A stretch of 64,000 bases of DNA, taken from assembly GCA_019058515.1 (NCBI GenBank), contig JAHPYY010000173.1, forward strand, positions 62,001 to 126,000. Reading direction: 5' to 3'. Made by a program: the position numbers and the translations under genes. Shown piece after piece: positions 8,769-17,643 of the stretch; the first letter of the stretch is position 1, and every line of letters begins with the position of its first letter. The stretch comes from Promethearchaeota archaeon (GTDB taxonomy: Archaea > Asgardarchaeota > Lokiarchaeia > Sigynarchaeales > SOKP01). A model generated the notes under the pieces. The model was given only the letters and a program-made list of their open reading frames with translations, did not search any database and was not told where the DNA came from.

Positions 8769-9731
8769 TTGCGGTCTCAAATAACACTTAAAGAAATAAA
8801 AAAAGCATAAGAAGTAATTTTACCTTACATTCGTCAGACTCCATTAATTTATAGTAATTATTATTCTCAAGCCTGCAACGCTCAAGTTTATTTAAAACTC
8901 GAGAACCTTCAAAAGACTGGCTCGTTTAAATTAAGAGGTGGCTTGACTAGCATGCTACTACTTGATGACGAACAAAAAAAAAAGGGAGTAATAAGCGCTT
9001 CAGCTGGAAATCACGCACAAGCTATTGCATTTGCTTCAAAAGAGTTAGATATTCCCGCAACAATTATCGTACCTAAAAATACACCGAAGACAAAAATTAA
9101 TGTTATCAAAACTTATGGAGTAAAACTTAAAGTTAAAGGAAACATCTACGACGATGCGGAAGCCTTCGCGATTCAAAAAGCACAAGAAACAAATTTGCAT
9201 TATCTTTCGCCCTATAATCACCCAGATGTAATTGCAGGTCAAGGTACGGTTGGTTTTGAATGCTTGGAACAAAATCCCGAACTTGAAGTTTTATTAATCC
9301 CTCTCAGTGGGGGAAGCCTTTTTTCCGGAGTGGCAATCGCAGTAAAGAAAATAAATCCTTCAATCATTTGTTATGGTATTCAAACTGAAGCTTGTCCGGT
9401 AATGTTCGAGTCCTTAAAACAGGGGTGTATCGTAGATGTACCAATGAAGCATTCCATTGCAGAAGGATTACACGGCGGTGTAGAAAAAGGGTCTATTACT
9501 TTTCCCTACATTCAAAAGTATTGTGAAAATGTTCTTTTGGTTAGTGAAAAAGAGATTAAGGACACAATTGTGGAATTAATACAGCGCCACCACATAATCT
9601 GCGAAGGGGCAGGAGCCGTTGGTCTTGCCGCGCTTAAGAGATACAGAATGTTGTTTAAAGAAAAAAAAGTGGGGATAATTATTTCGGGAGGAAATTTAGA
9701 TTTAACAGATCTAAAATCTTTTTTGAAATAG
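8769..9731 (+). pseudogene. Threonine/serine dehydratase family (PLP fold type II), copy 1, one nonsense codon
   Basis: Read from the TTG at 8769 this is a nearly complete threonine dehydratase-like enzyme (about 320 codons) that would deaminate threonine or serine to a 2-oxo acid. The PLP lysine motif is TGSFKLRGG, the glycine loop is IPLSGGSLFSG, and SASAGNHAQA is the usual substrate loop. Codon 14 is TAA (8808-8810), where the second copy has TGT, so the ancestor was open there. No ATG, GTG or TTG lies between this stop and the catalytic lysine. The downstream open frame (from 8943) therefore lacks the PLP lysine and could not be active alone. It is probably a recent pseudogene; a sequencing error at codon 14 is the main alternative. 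Confidence 0.8.
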
Positions 9732-9880
9732 ATAGCTAACGGTTAACTCGTTAAGTAATCCATCCACTATGCATATAAAATGAATAGATTCATCCCTGAT
9801 CGCAAAAATTATTCATTTTTAAAGCAATACCCACCATTTGCATAAACATATTCATATTAGCTATTTCAATATTATAATAC

Positions 9881-9932
9881 GAATTTTCGTGAAATTCCAT
9901 TTTTTCATAGGAAAAAAAAGAATAGTTAAATA
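9881..9932 (+). promoter_or_regulatory. Inverted repeat, hairpin and TATA box before GNAT-like gene, copy 1
   Basis: The perfect inverted repeat GAATTT-TCGTG-AAATTC (9881-9897) is followed by a T6C / GA6 inverted repeat (9900-9917) and then TTAAATAG near 9925-9932, about 49 bases before the ATG. The same three elements occur in the same order before the second copy, in an otherwise diverged region, which suggests a conserved operator upstream of the promoter. Confidence 0.55.
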
Positions 9933-9976
9933 GGTAATTGTCGTTTTAATACATGTAGCGATTGGAGGATAATATT

Positions 9977-11086
9977 ATGGTAGTTTCATTAAAATCAAAA
10001 ATATTAGAGAGTTATCAAGATAAAAAGGAACAATACTTTTTTACGCTTAAGGAAAAATACGGTTTAAGATTCGGATTAGCTAGCGATGCGAGAGAGATAT
10101 CTAAATTGTACATTCAAGAATATGGGTACGAATATGTTAATCCTATGGTTTACGATATAGAAAAATTGGAAGAACACATAGATAATCCTCAAAATTATTG
10201 GATAATTGGAGAAAATGTAATTTCTAAAGATTTTTTCGCCGTTTCGCTTATCGAGTTTCCAAAAGTATACAAAGCGTATGGAAGCAAAGTTATATTAAAA
10301 CCCTCCTACCGAGGTAATGGTTTCTCTTCGATATTTAGTTTCAACGCAGTAAAAATCCTTAAGGAAATGGGAGTGTTTGATAAATGTTTAAAATTCGAAG
10401 CTATAGTACGGGCTACTCAGATTGGAGCACAAAAGCTTTGCGAAGCTGCGGGGGGTATTCCATATGGATTTGTGCCTGCATTTATTAATTTAGGAGATAG
10501 AAGGTTTTTTAAATTCAGATCTAATCGACCATTTCCAAGGAAAAACGAGGAAAGTGTTATGCTATATAAAATGATCTTTCCAAATATGTGGAAATCCAGG
10601 GATCCTGATATTCATTTACTTAAACACGATACAATAATGTTTCTTTACGACTTTATAAAGAATTTTAAGAAACCATTATTCACCAATATGAAATCGGATA
10701 CAATTCATACATATAATAAAAGAGAACCAATAGACAATTTAGAAGAAAATTTCGAAGTTTCTATTAATCTTTACAATTCCGTAGCAACCCTAACGGGTTA
10801 TGTCAACGAGGATACTTTAAAGTATTTTTTTAGTAAATACCACCATTTTCGCATAATCTTATGGCATATTCCTGTAAATAAGAAGGGATTAAATTCCATG
10901 AAAGTTGCACTTCAGAAGAGTTTTAAACCTGTAGGATATAGTTTAGGGGAATACGTTAATAACTTAGAAGTAATAGATACGGTTTTATTTATTTATGTTA
11001 AGAAGTACAAGTCAGATTTCTCTCAAATAAAGCCTACAACCAAAAACTTCTCGCTCTATTCGAAAGTGATACAAGAATTTAGTTAG
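9977..11086 (+). CDS. GNAT-like acyltransferase family protein, copy 1
   Basis: A 369-residue protein. The N-terminal half looks like a GNAT acetyltransferase: LRFGLASDAREISKLY as the first strand and helix, and KPSYRGNGFSS resembling the acetyl-CoA pyrophosphate loop (R/QxxGxG/A). The C-terminal half (about 225-369) is a second alpha/beta region with FHHFRIILWHIPV, NSMKVALQKSFKPVGYSLG. This fits a tandem or extended GNAT fold. The ATG at 9977 is supported by GGAGG (9965-9969) and by exact length agreement with the paralogue (369 residues each); an upstream TTG overlaps the ribosome-binding site. The acceptor substrate is unknown. The frame is intact, unlike the adjacent dehydratase. Confidence 0.68.
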   Translation: MVVSLKSKILESYQDKKEQYFFTLKEKYGLRFGLASDAREISKLYIQEYGYEYVNPMVYDIEKLEEHIDNPQNYWIIGENVISKDFFAVSLIEFPKVYKAYGSKVILKPSYRGNGFSSIFSFNAVKILKEMGVFDKCLKFEAIVRATQIGAQKLCEAAGGIPYGFVPAFINLGDRRFFKFRSNRPFPRKNEESVMLYKMIFPNMWKSRDPDIHLLKHDTIMFLYDFIKNFKKPLFTNMKSDTIHTYNKREPIDNLEENFEVSINLYNSVATLTGYVNEDTLKYFFSKYHHFRIILWHIPVNKKGLNSMKVALQKSFKPVGYSLGEYVNNLEVIDTVLFIYVKKYKSDFSQIKPTTKNFSLYSKVIQEFS

Positions 11087-11113
11087 ACATCAAGAGTTCA
11101 GAAAAAGTAAAAT

Positions 11114-11217
11114 TTAAGCAAAAATTGAAACTACTCTTTCTTCGAGAACTTTAGATTCAATCTCGAAAGATTTTCGTGAAAGATCTTCGAACTCCTTAAA
11201 TATAGCTAAGTTATGAA
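11114..11217 (-). pseudogene. Truncated 3' fragment of the longin-like gene at the duplication junction
   Basis: The minus strand encodes LAIFKEFEDLSRKSFEIESK and ends EERVVSIFA before a TAA. This matches the last 34 residues of the complete minus-strand gene at 14035-14508. There is no start and nothing of the rest of the gene, so it is a remnant left at the duplication breakpoint. Confidence 0.85.
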
Positions 11218-11260
11218 ATTATTAATTGAATAATGTTAAATTAATCATAATACTAGCAAA

Positions 11261-11296
11261 CCTTAAGTAAGGATAAGTCAAATATACATATTAATT
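11261..11296 (+). promoter_or_regulatory. Conserved promoter region of membrane protein gene, copy 2
   Basis: CCTTAAGTAA at 11261 and AATATACATATTAATTA at 11281 sit 60 and 40 bases before the ATG at 11321, exactly as in copy 1. Confidence 0.5.
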
Positions 11297-11320
11297 AATT
11301 ATAAAATATCTCTTGATAGA

Positions 11321-12034
11321 ATGGATATTACTAGATTTGTTTTAGTCTATGTTGTTCAAATACCAATTGTTCTTGTTTTTACATATTTGGCTATTAGAGT
11401 ACTAAAGAAAAAACAGAAGTATAGCTATGTACTATCTTTTTTTTACATTAACGTCATTATTGGGAATATCTTAAATATGATCTATGCTTTGATCGACAAT
11501 TTACCTCTTGTTCTTATTCTACACGGCATGACCAATTTTTTCAATTTTTTCAGTTTAGGATTCCTTTATATCGTGAATAAAATTATTTTAGAAACCTCGT
11601 TGGTCTATACCAAGGAGCAACGACTAAAATATATTATCAGTTACGGTTTAACACTTGGAATTGGAATGGTAATTTTGATTGCCTTTCAAGGCGTCTCCTT
11701 AAATGTCCAGAATCAAATAGTGTGGAATCTATATATGTTTTTATTTATGATGATTGTGGTTTCTGGATTTGGAATAGTTCCCACGCTAAACACCTCTTAC
11801 AAAATCCTGAAAGAGAGCACATCGAAAGAATTTAAACGTAAATTTATCTATTATTATATTGGTCTTGCAGGTCTTTTTTCTATAGCTTATATGATTTTCT
11901 TCACTAACTTTTTAAATAATTCGCTTTTTAGACTAATCACCACAGTATATGGAATTACAATCATATTGTACCTCTTTCTTATCTATTTTGGATTAACGAG
12001 ATTGAAACCCAAGACTTTTGACAGTGAAGAGTGA
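11321..12034 (+). CDS. Seven-helix integral membrane protein, copy 2
   Basis: Paralogue of the protein encoded at 8031-8747: 237 residues, about seven transmembrane helices, same loops (RVLKKKQKYSYV, LVYTKEQRLKYI). Substitutions are mostly conservative and the frame is intact, so selection appears to keep both copies functional even though the neighbouring dehydratase copies have decayed. The start at ATG 11321 is consistent with the conserved upstream spacing. The function is not recognised. Confidence 0.75.
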   Translation: MDITRFVLVYVVQIPIVLVFTYLAIRVLKKKQKYSYVLSFFYINVIIGNILNMIYALIDNLPLVLILHGMTNFFNFFSLGFLYIVNKIILETSLVYTKEQRLKYIISYGLTLGIGMVILIAFQGVSLNVQNQIVWNLYMFLFMMIVVSGFGIVPTLNTSYKILKESTSKEFKRKFIYYYIGLAGLFSIAYMIFFTNFLNNSLFRLITTVYGITIILYLFLIYFGLTRLKPKTFDSEE

Positions 12035-12059
12035 AAAATTAATTTACGATTGAGTCATT

Positions 12060-12625
12060 TTGCAGTCTCTAATAAAGCTTAAAGCGATAGAAAAGGTATG
12101 TGATTATATCTTACAATATATTCGTCAAACTCCATTGATATATAGTAAGTATTATTCGAATGCTTAGAATAAAATCCCGAATTAGAGTAATTATTAATTC
12201 CTCTCAGTGGGGGATGTCTATTTACTGGGATCGCAATTACCGCAAAAGTCATTTATCCTTCTATATTTTGTTATGGAGTACAGACGGAAGCGTGTCCCGT
12301 AATGGTCCAATCTCTCAAGCGAGGACGCATTGTCGATGATCCAATGAGCCATTCAATCACAGAAGGACTACATGGCGGAGTAGAAAAAGAATTAATTACA
12401 TTCCCCTACATTCAGAAATATTGCGAGGATGTTCTTTTAGTAAGCGAGAAAGAAATTAGGGAATCTATTGTGGAATTTATAGAATATCATCACCTAATCT
12501 GTGAAGGAGCGGGAGCTGTAGGTCTTGCAGCTCTCAAGAAATATCGAAAATTGTTTAAAGATAAAAATGTGGGAATCATAATTTCTAGGAGAAATTTGGA
12601 TTTAAAAGATTTAAAATCTATATAA
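12060..12625 (+). pseudogene. Threonine/serine dehydratase family, copy 2, internally deleted
   Basis: The remnant begins at a TTG at 12060 with LQSLIKLKAIEKVCDYILQY and IRQTPLIYSKYYSNA, matching copy 1. It then hits TAG and jumps to the IPLSGG region. About 390 bases including the PLP-lysine segment are missing, and further stop codons lie around the join (TAA where copy 1 has CAA). From 12302 the frame is open to the end (EGLHGGVEKELITFPYIQKY, ICEGAGAVGLAALKKY) and closes at the same place as copy 1. It cannot make an active enzyme. Confidence 0.9.
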
Positions 12626-12802
12626 TTATGAATTTCAAATTGCTAGTTCGTTTAAGAATTCATCTATAGCATAAAAGGGTGAGATTTGCTTCATTCTAGA
12701 TTAGAAAATATTATTTATTTTTAAGATTTACTCCTTTACTCATTAGAAATCTTTAATATTAACTTAAATAAGTTCAATATAAATATTTCAAAACTAGCGT
12801 AC

Positions 12803-12857
12803 GAATTTTCGTGAAATTCTCTTTTTTCAAATGAAAAAAAAGGAAATTATTAAATAG
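12803..12857 (+). promoter_or_regulatory. Inverted repeat, hairpin and TATA box before GNAT-like gene, copy 2
   Basis: The same GAATTT-TCGTG-AAATTC repeat (12803-12819) is followed by CTTTTTTC-AAAT-GAAAAAAAAG (12821-12842) and TTAAATAG (12850-12857), about 50 bases before the ATG at 12903. Conservation between copies marks it as functional. Confidence 0.55.
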
Positions 12858-12902
12858 TATCAGTACCCAGTTATATATGAAAATAATTGGAGGATATCAA
12901 AT

Positions 12903-14012
12903 ATGGTAATTTCAATTAAAGCTAAGATAATAGAAACTTATCAAAATAGAGGGGATCAATATTTCTTTACACACGAAGAAAAATATGGATTGAGGTTTGG
13001 AGTTCCTGACGATGCAAATGAAATATCTGAATTATATATTCAAGAATACGGATTTGAATATGTTAATCCGATGGTATACGATATTGACAAATTAGAAAAA
13101 CATATAGAAGATCCTCGAAATTATTGGATAATTGGGGAAAACATAATTTCAAAGGAAATTTTTTTTGTGTCTCTTATGGAGTTTCCAAAGAGATACAAGG
13201 CATACTCGGGCAAAACTATTTTGAAACCCACTTATCGTGGCAATGGTTTATCTTCAATACTTGGATTCAATACAGTGAAATTTTTAAAAGAATCTGGAGT
13301 ATTTGATAATTGTTTAAAAATAGATTCCATGGTAAGATCGCACCAAATTGGTGCTCAGAAGTTATCCGAAGCAGCAGGCGGAATTCCATACGGCTTTGTT
13401 CCAGCTTTAATTAATTTTGGCGATAAAAGATTTTTCAAATTTAGATCTAACAGACCGTTTCCCAGGAAAATTGAGGAAAGTGCTATACTTTACAAGGCGA
13501 TCTTTCCAAACCTGTGGAAACTCAGAAGTTCGGAGGTTCATTTGCTTAAAGACGAGTTGATCTTATTTCTATACGATTACATCAAAAATTTTAAGAAACC
13601 AATTAAATTGAAGATGAAAAAAGACAATGTACATATCCATCAGAAGGGAGAACCCTATAATTATTATGACGAGAACTTTGAAATTTCAAAGGATCTTTAC
13701 AACTCAATAGCAACGCTGAATGGTTATGTAAATGAGGATACTTTAAAGTATTTTTTTAGTAAATTCCACCACTTCAGAGTTATATTATGGCATATCCCCG
13801 TGAACGAACCTGGAATCAATTCTATGAAAATAGCAGCTCAAAAAGGTTTTAAACCAGTTGGGTATAGCTTAGGTGAATATGTAAACAACCTAGAGGTAAT
13901 TGATACAGTTCTCTTCAGTTATATTAAAAAATACAAGTCTGATTTCTCTCAAATAAACCCAACAAGTAAGAATTTCTCACTCTATTCAAAAATTTTGCGA
14001 CAATTCAATTAA
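12903..14012 (+). CDS. GNAT-like acyltransferase family protein, copy 2
   Basis: A 369-residue paralogue of the protein at 9977-11086, equal in length and collinear. It keeps the acetyl-CoA loop (KPTYRGNGLSS) and the GAQKLSEAAGGIPYGFVPA and RSNRPFPRK blocks. GGAGG at 12889-12893 supports the ATG. The C-terminal domain (FHHFRVILWHIPV, SLGEYVNNLEVIDTVLF) is more strongly conserved between copies than the middle region (about 215-240). The substrate is unknown. Both copies are intact, so they may be specialised. Confidence 0.68.
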   Translation: MVISIKAKIIETYQNRGDQYFFTHEEKYGLRFGVPDDANEISELYIQEYGFEYVNPMVYDIDKLEKHIEDPRNYWIIGENIISKEIFFVSLMEFPKRYKAYSGKTILKPTYRGNGLSSILGFNTVKFLKESGVFDNCLKIDSMVRSHQIGAQKLSEAAGGIPYGFVPALINFGDKRFFKFRSNRPFPRKIEESAILYKAIFPNLWKLRSSEVHLLKDELILFLYDYIKNFKKPIKLKMKKDNVHIHQKGEPYNYYDENFEISKDLYNSIATLNGYVNEDTLKYFFSKFHHFRVILWHIPVNEPGINSMKIAAQKGFKPVGYSLGEYVNNLEVIDTVLFSYIKKYKSDFSQINPTSKNFSLYSKILRQFN

Positions 14013-14034
14013 CCTTCAAAATAATACAAAATAA

Positions 14035-14508
14035 TTAAACAAAAATAGAAGCTACTCTATCTTCGAGAACTTTAGATTCAATCTCGAAAGATTTTCGTAA
14101 AAGGTCTTCGAACTCCTTAAATATGGTTAAGTTATTAACATTACTATCTCGATGTTTAACAATAAATTTCTTAAGAATGCGCTTAAGAGTTTTAAGGACT
14201 TTTTCTTTGTAAAGCTTGTCAAATTCGAGTTCCTTGTTGATAACGGAGTAAATTATAATCTCCTTTTTTGATTTAGTACTAAATTTATTAAGTACTTTTT
14301 TTAGAAAAATTATACAATATTTTTCGGATTCTATATACTCCACCGATTCAATAAGCATTCGTTCTGAGAATATCAACAAACTGGGAATTATTCCTGTACT
14401 ATGAATAAATTGGGAACCAAAACTGCCAAAATCATTGAATCTAACATAGACTACGGGTATACCATTGACGATAATCCCAATTTCATGTATACGCATTTTT
14501 CTTCGCAT
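14035..14508 (-). CDS. Small longin-like domain protein (tentative)
   Basis: A 157-residue protein. The N-terminus (MRIHEIGIIVNGIPVVYVRF) followed by a strand and helix pattern resembles longin or Roadblock-type small domains, which are abundant in Asgard archaea and often pair with small GTPases. The C-terminal half is helical and charged (KVLKTLKRILKKFIVKHR, RKSFEIESKVLEDR). Another ATG lies close to the first (MRRKMRIHEI). Its 3' end was copied into the junction of the upstream duplication. Rag-like GTPase genes lie 2 kb away. The domain call is by pattern only. Confidence 0.55.
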   Translation of the reverse strand: MRRKMRIHEIGIIVNGIPVVYVRFNDFGSFGSQFIHSTGIIPSLLIFSERMLIESVEYIESEKYCIIFLKKVLNKFSTKSKKEIIIYSVINKELEFDKLYKEKVLKTLKRILKKFIVKHRDSNVNNLTIFKEFEDLLRKSFEIESKVLEDRVASIFV

Positions 14509-14957
14509 ATTTTTCTTCCGAATCTTGTAGTTAAAGCAACTGTGAACTATCTTTGTATATCAAGAATCAGTGTTGTTTAGTAATGCTATTATATTTTCAA
14601 TAATGAACAAGAAACTCGTATTGTTGGAGGATAAATTTATACCTATCTCAAATAAGTTCTTACCAACAAAATATAATTTTATTTTCCTATTTAAAATTAT
14701 GCGTGACTCATAGCATGTTATGACGCGCCGGAAAACAAACGACAAAAATTAGGATTGCCTAAATTTGTACAAAATGAGTCATTTCAATGAGAAATATGTA
14801 AAAATAATTATGTCAATTGTGGCAATTTATTTTATTTTAAAAAAAAAAAATTCATCTTTTAAATTTCAATAGATATAAAAATAACTTCGTCCAATCCAAT
14901 ACTAAAAACAATGTTATTCAATATTCATCCAAATTAATTTGATAATGACGTTTAATC
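14509..14957. other. Intergenic region between divergent genes
   Basis: 449 bases that are mostly AT-rich. A 61-codon minus-strand frame (14560-14745) shows no family likeness and no ribosome-binding site, so I do not call it a gene. The region holds a TTAGG..CCTAA palindrome (14749-14762), a run of ten A residues near 14841, and the likely promoter of the symporter gene. Confidence 0.6.
14749..14762. promoter_or_regulatory. TTAGG-ATTG-CCTAA palindrome, DtxR-box-like
   Basis: A perfect palindrome with five-base arms lying 195 bases before the symporter start. An identical 14-mer lies at 42680-42693 and a near copy at 34829-34841, all intergenic. It matches 12 of 14 positions of the DtxR/IdeR half-site consensus TTAGGTTAGCCTAA, so a metal-dependent repressor site is possible. 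Confidence 0.4.
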
Positions 14958-16349
14958 ATGGAAGACGAATCTAAATATAAGCAAAGCACCATAAAAACTG
15001 CCTTGTACGGGTTTGGGAACTTCTTTAACGAATTTTTTACTATGGCGTTTGGCTCTATGGCATTTTTCTTTTATGAGAGCGAGCTAGGGTTGAATGTCTG
15101 GCTTACGGGAAGCGCATTTATTATTTTTGCAGTCTGGAACGCGTTTAACGATCCTTTAGTCGGGTATCTAACGAATCGCACCTTTAAATTTACCAAAAAG
15201 TGGGGGAGAAGGTTTCCTTGGATATTGATCGGAGGAATACCCTTTGTAGCTAGCTACATTTTGATTTTCACTCCGCCAACTTTAGATCCTATAGGTGGGG
15301 CACTAGTACTATTTCTTTGGTTAATCTTCACCACTTGCTTATATGACTTTTTTGCTTCGATTTTCTGGGTGAACTTTAGTTCTTTGTTTCCCGATAAGTT
15401 CAGATCTGTTGACGATAGAAGGAAGGCAAGCGGGTTGCAAATTCCCATAGGTATTATCGGTGTAGCTTTAGGTGCAATTGTACCTCCTTTAATCTTTCAT
15501 TATGGAGATATACCTTCGTATAGCTTTGCGGCTTTCGTAGGATTTTTGATTGGAATCGTAGCGTTAGGAATTTCTATCCCAGGAATTAGAGAAGATCCCG
15601 AATTAATCAATCGGTATTTAGAGAAAGTGGAAGCGCGTCGAGAAGAATCCTCATTCTTTAATTCTCTCAAGCATATTATGAAACAACGTTCTTTCGTTTC
15701 GTTCATCGTGTTGTACACGCTATATCAAGCAGTAATCAGTATAATGAGTGCGTCAATACCATACGCAGTGTTATTCATCTTAGGAATGGAATCTAATGCC
15801 CAGATTCCGCTATTTGCGGGATTTTTAATTGGAGCTTTAATTTCAATCCCTCTTTGGATATTCTTTGTAAGAAAGGTCAATAGCAACAAATTAGTAATAC
15901 TAGTAGCAGCTGTGCTATTAGGAGTTTTTACGATACCTCTAATATTTTTGCGAGACTACCTCTTTATGATAATTTCAATGGTCGTTTGGGGAACAGCTTT
16001 AGGAGGCTTTTGGGTAATGATTGCACCTACATTAGCCGATGTAATCGATAATACAGTAGTTATTATGGGAAAGCGTGAAGAGGGTATTGTTACAGGGCTT
16101 CAAAGGTTTTTTGGAAGGTTTGCATTGGTAATTCAAGCTTTAGGCATCGCTTTTGCCCACACACTCACAGGGTTCGTAGAAGGACAAGGTACTCAGACCG
16201 AACTGGCAAAAGTTGGGATACATATACACCTTGCCGTTATTCCAATTATTTGCATTCTTCTAGGAGCATTTATATTTTGGATTTTCTACGATTTGAACCC
16301 CGAAAAAGTTAAGCAAAACCAAGAAAAAATTATTGAAATGGGATTATAA
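14958..16349 (+). CDS. GPH-family (MelB-like) cation:sugar symporter, MFS
   Basis: A 463-residue major facilitator protein with about 12 membrane helices. AFNDPLVGYLTNRTFKFTKKWGRRFPWILIGG is the signature of the glycoside-pentoside-hexuronide:cation symporter family: the N-D-P motif of helix 2 and the following basic loop. It likely imports a sugar or glycoside using a sodium or proton gradient. The C-terminus ends in a cytoplasmic tail (NPEKVKQNQEKIIEMG). It stands alone in its transcription unit, behind a possible DtxR-type box. The substrate cannot be told; nearby GH5 and GH172-like genes suggest a glycoside. Confidence 0.85.
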   Translation: MEDESKYKQSTIKTALYGFGNFFNEFFTMAFGSMAFFFYESELGLNVWLTGSAFIIFAVWNAFNDPLVGYLTNRTFKFTKKWGRRFPWILIGGIPFVASYILIFTPPTLDPIGGALVLFLWLIFTTCLYDFFASIFWVNFSSLFPDKFRSVDDRRKASGLQIPIGIIGVALGAIVPPLIFHYGDIPSYSFAAFVGFLIGIVALGISIPGIREDPELINRYLEKVEARREESSFFNSLKHIMKQRSFVSFIVLYTLYQAVISIMSASIPYAVLFILGMESNAQIPLFAGFLIGALISIPLWIFFVRKVNSNKLVILVAAVLLGVFTIPLIFLRDYLFMIISMVVWGTALGGFWVMIAPTLADVIDNTVVIMGKREEGIVTGLQRFFGRFALVIQALGIAFAHTLTGFVEGQGTQTELAKVGIHIHLAVIPIICILLGAFIFWIFYDLNPEKVKQNQEKIIEMGL

Positions 16350-16357
16350 TTTTATAA

Positions 16358-16385
16358 ATCTCCCCTTTTTTGTTTTATTTGGATT
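16358..16385 (+). terminator. Pyrimidine-rich terminator after symporter gene
   Basis: CTCCCCTTTTTTGTTTTATTTGG just after the stop codon is a T-rich tract of the kind that ends archaeal transcription. No strong hairpin precedes it. Confidence 0.4.
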
Positions 16386-16519
16386 TGTATTTAAATTGCT
16401 ATTGAGAATATCCCAAGAATTAACTCCTCTTTTTAAAAATTAAAATTACACTTTTAAGATTATTTGCGTTTAATTAATATAACAAGTTTAAACATTGAAG
16501 CTAATTTTTTATTCTAAAT

Positions 16520-16528
16520 GGAGGTGAT
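16520..16528 (+). promoter_or_regulatory. Strong Shine-Dalgarno site GGAGGTGAT
   Basis: GGAGGTGAT is fully complementary to the usual 16S rRNA 3' end and lies eight bases before the ATG at 16537. This decides that start over the second ATG at 16552. Confidence 0.75.
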
Positions 16529-16536
16529 TCTAAAAC

Positions 16537-17490
16537 ATGGAAGATTTACATATGCAGAAAACAATTTCACATAAAATATTGTTCACCGGATTAGACGGTG
16601 CGGGTAAGACATCAATAATCAAGACACTTCAAAGGGAATTGGCTAATGTTATTGGAATAGAGCCTACAAGAGGGGCTGAGAGAACAAGTTTCAGCTTGAT
16701 GAATCATCAAATCAGCGAATGGGATCTTGGAGGACAAGAAATATATCGTATAGCTTATTTAAAAAACCCAAATAAATATTTTGATGGTACAGAGATAGCT
16801 ATATATGTTATAGATATACTAAATATAGACAGAATTGAAGAATCGCTTAGTTACTTAAAAGACGTTTTAGAAAAGTTTGAAGAGTTAAATTTGAATCCCA
16901 CGATAAACGTATTCTTTCACAAACTTGACCCAAAATTAATAAAAAGCGAATATTTGTCTAAGACAGAAAATTTCATAGATAACATGAAATACAAAATTAA
17001 CAAAATAAATAACCGATTTGACATTCGATTTTTCGAAACCTCCATTTTTAATTTCCATTCAATCGTAAATGCTGTATCCAAAGTATTACTTCAACTATAT
17101 CCAAAATCTCAACTAATACATAAAACTGTTGAAGATTTTGCAGAGAGAATACAATGCGAAGGATTATTAATTAGTGGCACCAACTCTCTAACAATCGGAG
17201 TATACTACGAGAACGATTTCGCAAGAGAGATCATAAGCAACACAACGCGCGTACTTCTTGGACTTAATGATTTATTTAAAGAACTTGGTATAGACAAGGA
17301 AAACGACCACATTTTAATTAATAAGGCAAACAAGCATTTTCTACTTAAAGAATTAAATCTTGGAGGCTCTACTGAACGATACTACGTAATTTTACTAAAA
17401 GAAAAAAATCCGTTTAATATACCCTTTGTAGAAAAGGAATTCGAAATCTTCGTCGAATTAATATCCGACATTATAAAAAGCAAACAGTAA
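16537..17490 (+). CDS. Rag/Gtr-like small GTPase with C-terminal sensory domain
   Basis: A 317-residue protein. The GTPase domain (about 1-185) has P-loop GLDGAGKTSI, switch I EPTRGAERTSF, switch II EWDLGGQEIYR and G4-like HKLDPK, as in Rag/Gtr GTPases (which have HKxD in place of NKxD). The C-terminal part (about 190-317) has VEDFAERIQCEGLLISGTNS and the alternating strands of a Roadblock/longin-like domain, as in eukaryotic Rag proteins. In eukaryotes Rag GTPases report nutrient state at membranes; the archaeal role is unknown. A decayed paralogue follows 150 bases downstream, and a Roadblock protein gene lies 3 kb away. Confidence 0.82.
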   Translation: MEDLHMQKTISHKILFTGLDGAGKTSIIKTLQRELANVIGIEPTRGAERTSFSLMNHQISEWDLGGQEIYRIAYLKNPNKYFDGTEIAIYVIDILNIDRIEESLSYLKDVLEKFEELNLNPTINVFFHKLDPKLIKSEYLSKTENFIDNMKYKINKINNRFDIRFFETSIFNFHSIVNAVSKVLLQLYPKSQLIHKTVEDFAERIQCEGLLISGTNSLTIGVYYENDFAREIISNTTRVLLGLNDLFKELGIDKENDHILINKANKHFLLKELNLGGSTERYYVILLKEKNPFNIPFVEKEFEIFVELISDIIKSKQ

Positions 17491-17643
17491 GCGAGTAATA
17501 CGCTTACTTATTGCCATCAACATCTTTTTCATCTTATTAGATGTCTTTCATTTGATTTGAAACTTTAAAAAAACTGGTTTTTTAATAATTATTGTTATCG
17601 AAAACCAATTTAATTGGATTAAATTGAAGAGTAGAAATTAGAT

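Larger units (their letters stand above)
7946..11217 (+). repeat. Tandem segmental duplication, copy 1
   Basis: This segment holds promoter, seven-helix membrane protein, PLP dehydratase, inverted-repeat control region, GNAT-like protein and the 3' end of a minus-strand longin-like gene. The same order repeats immediately downstream. Similarity starts near TTAAATTAATCAT (7946, matched at 11236) and ends inside the 3' end of the minus-strand gene (about 11217, matched near 14135). The truncated longin-like fragment at the junction shows that this is a tandem duplication rather than two independent insertions. Ends are approximate. Confidence 0.85.
11236..14135 (+). repeat. Tandem segmental duplication, copy 2
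   Basis: Second copy of the unit at 7946-11217, with the same gene order and control elements. It is about 370 bases shorter because most of the dehydratase gene's N-terminal half has been deleted. The right end runs into the complete longin-like gene on the minus strand. Ends are approximate. Confidence 0.85.

Noticed and set aside
8808..8810. Stop-codon readthrough in dehydratase copy 1
   Set aside because: TAA is not known to be decoded in archaea, and the sister copy is clearly a pseudogene.
14560..14745. 61-codon minus-strand open frame
   Set aside because: No ribosome-binding site, no recognisable domain and AT-driven composition; more likely intergenic.
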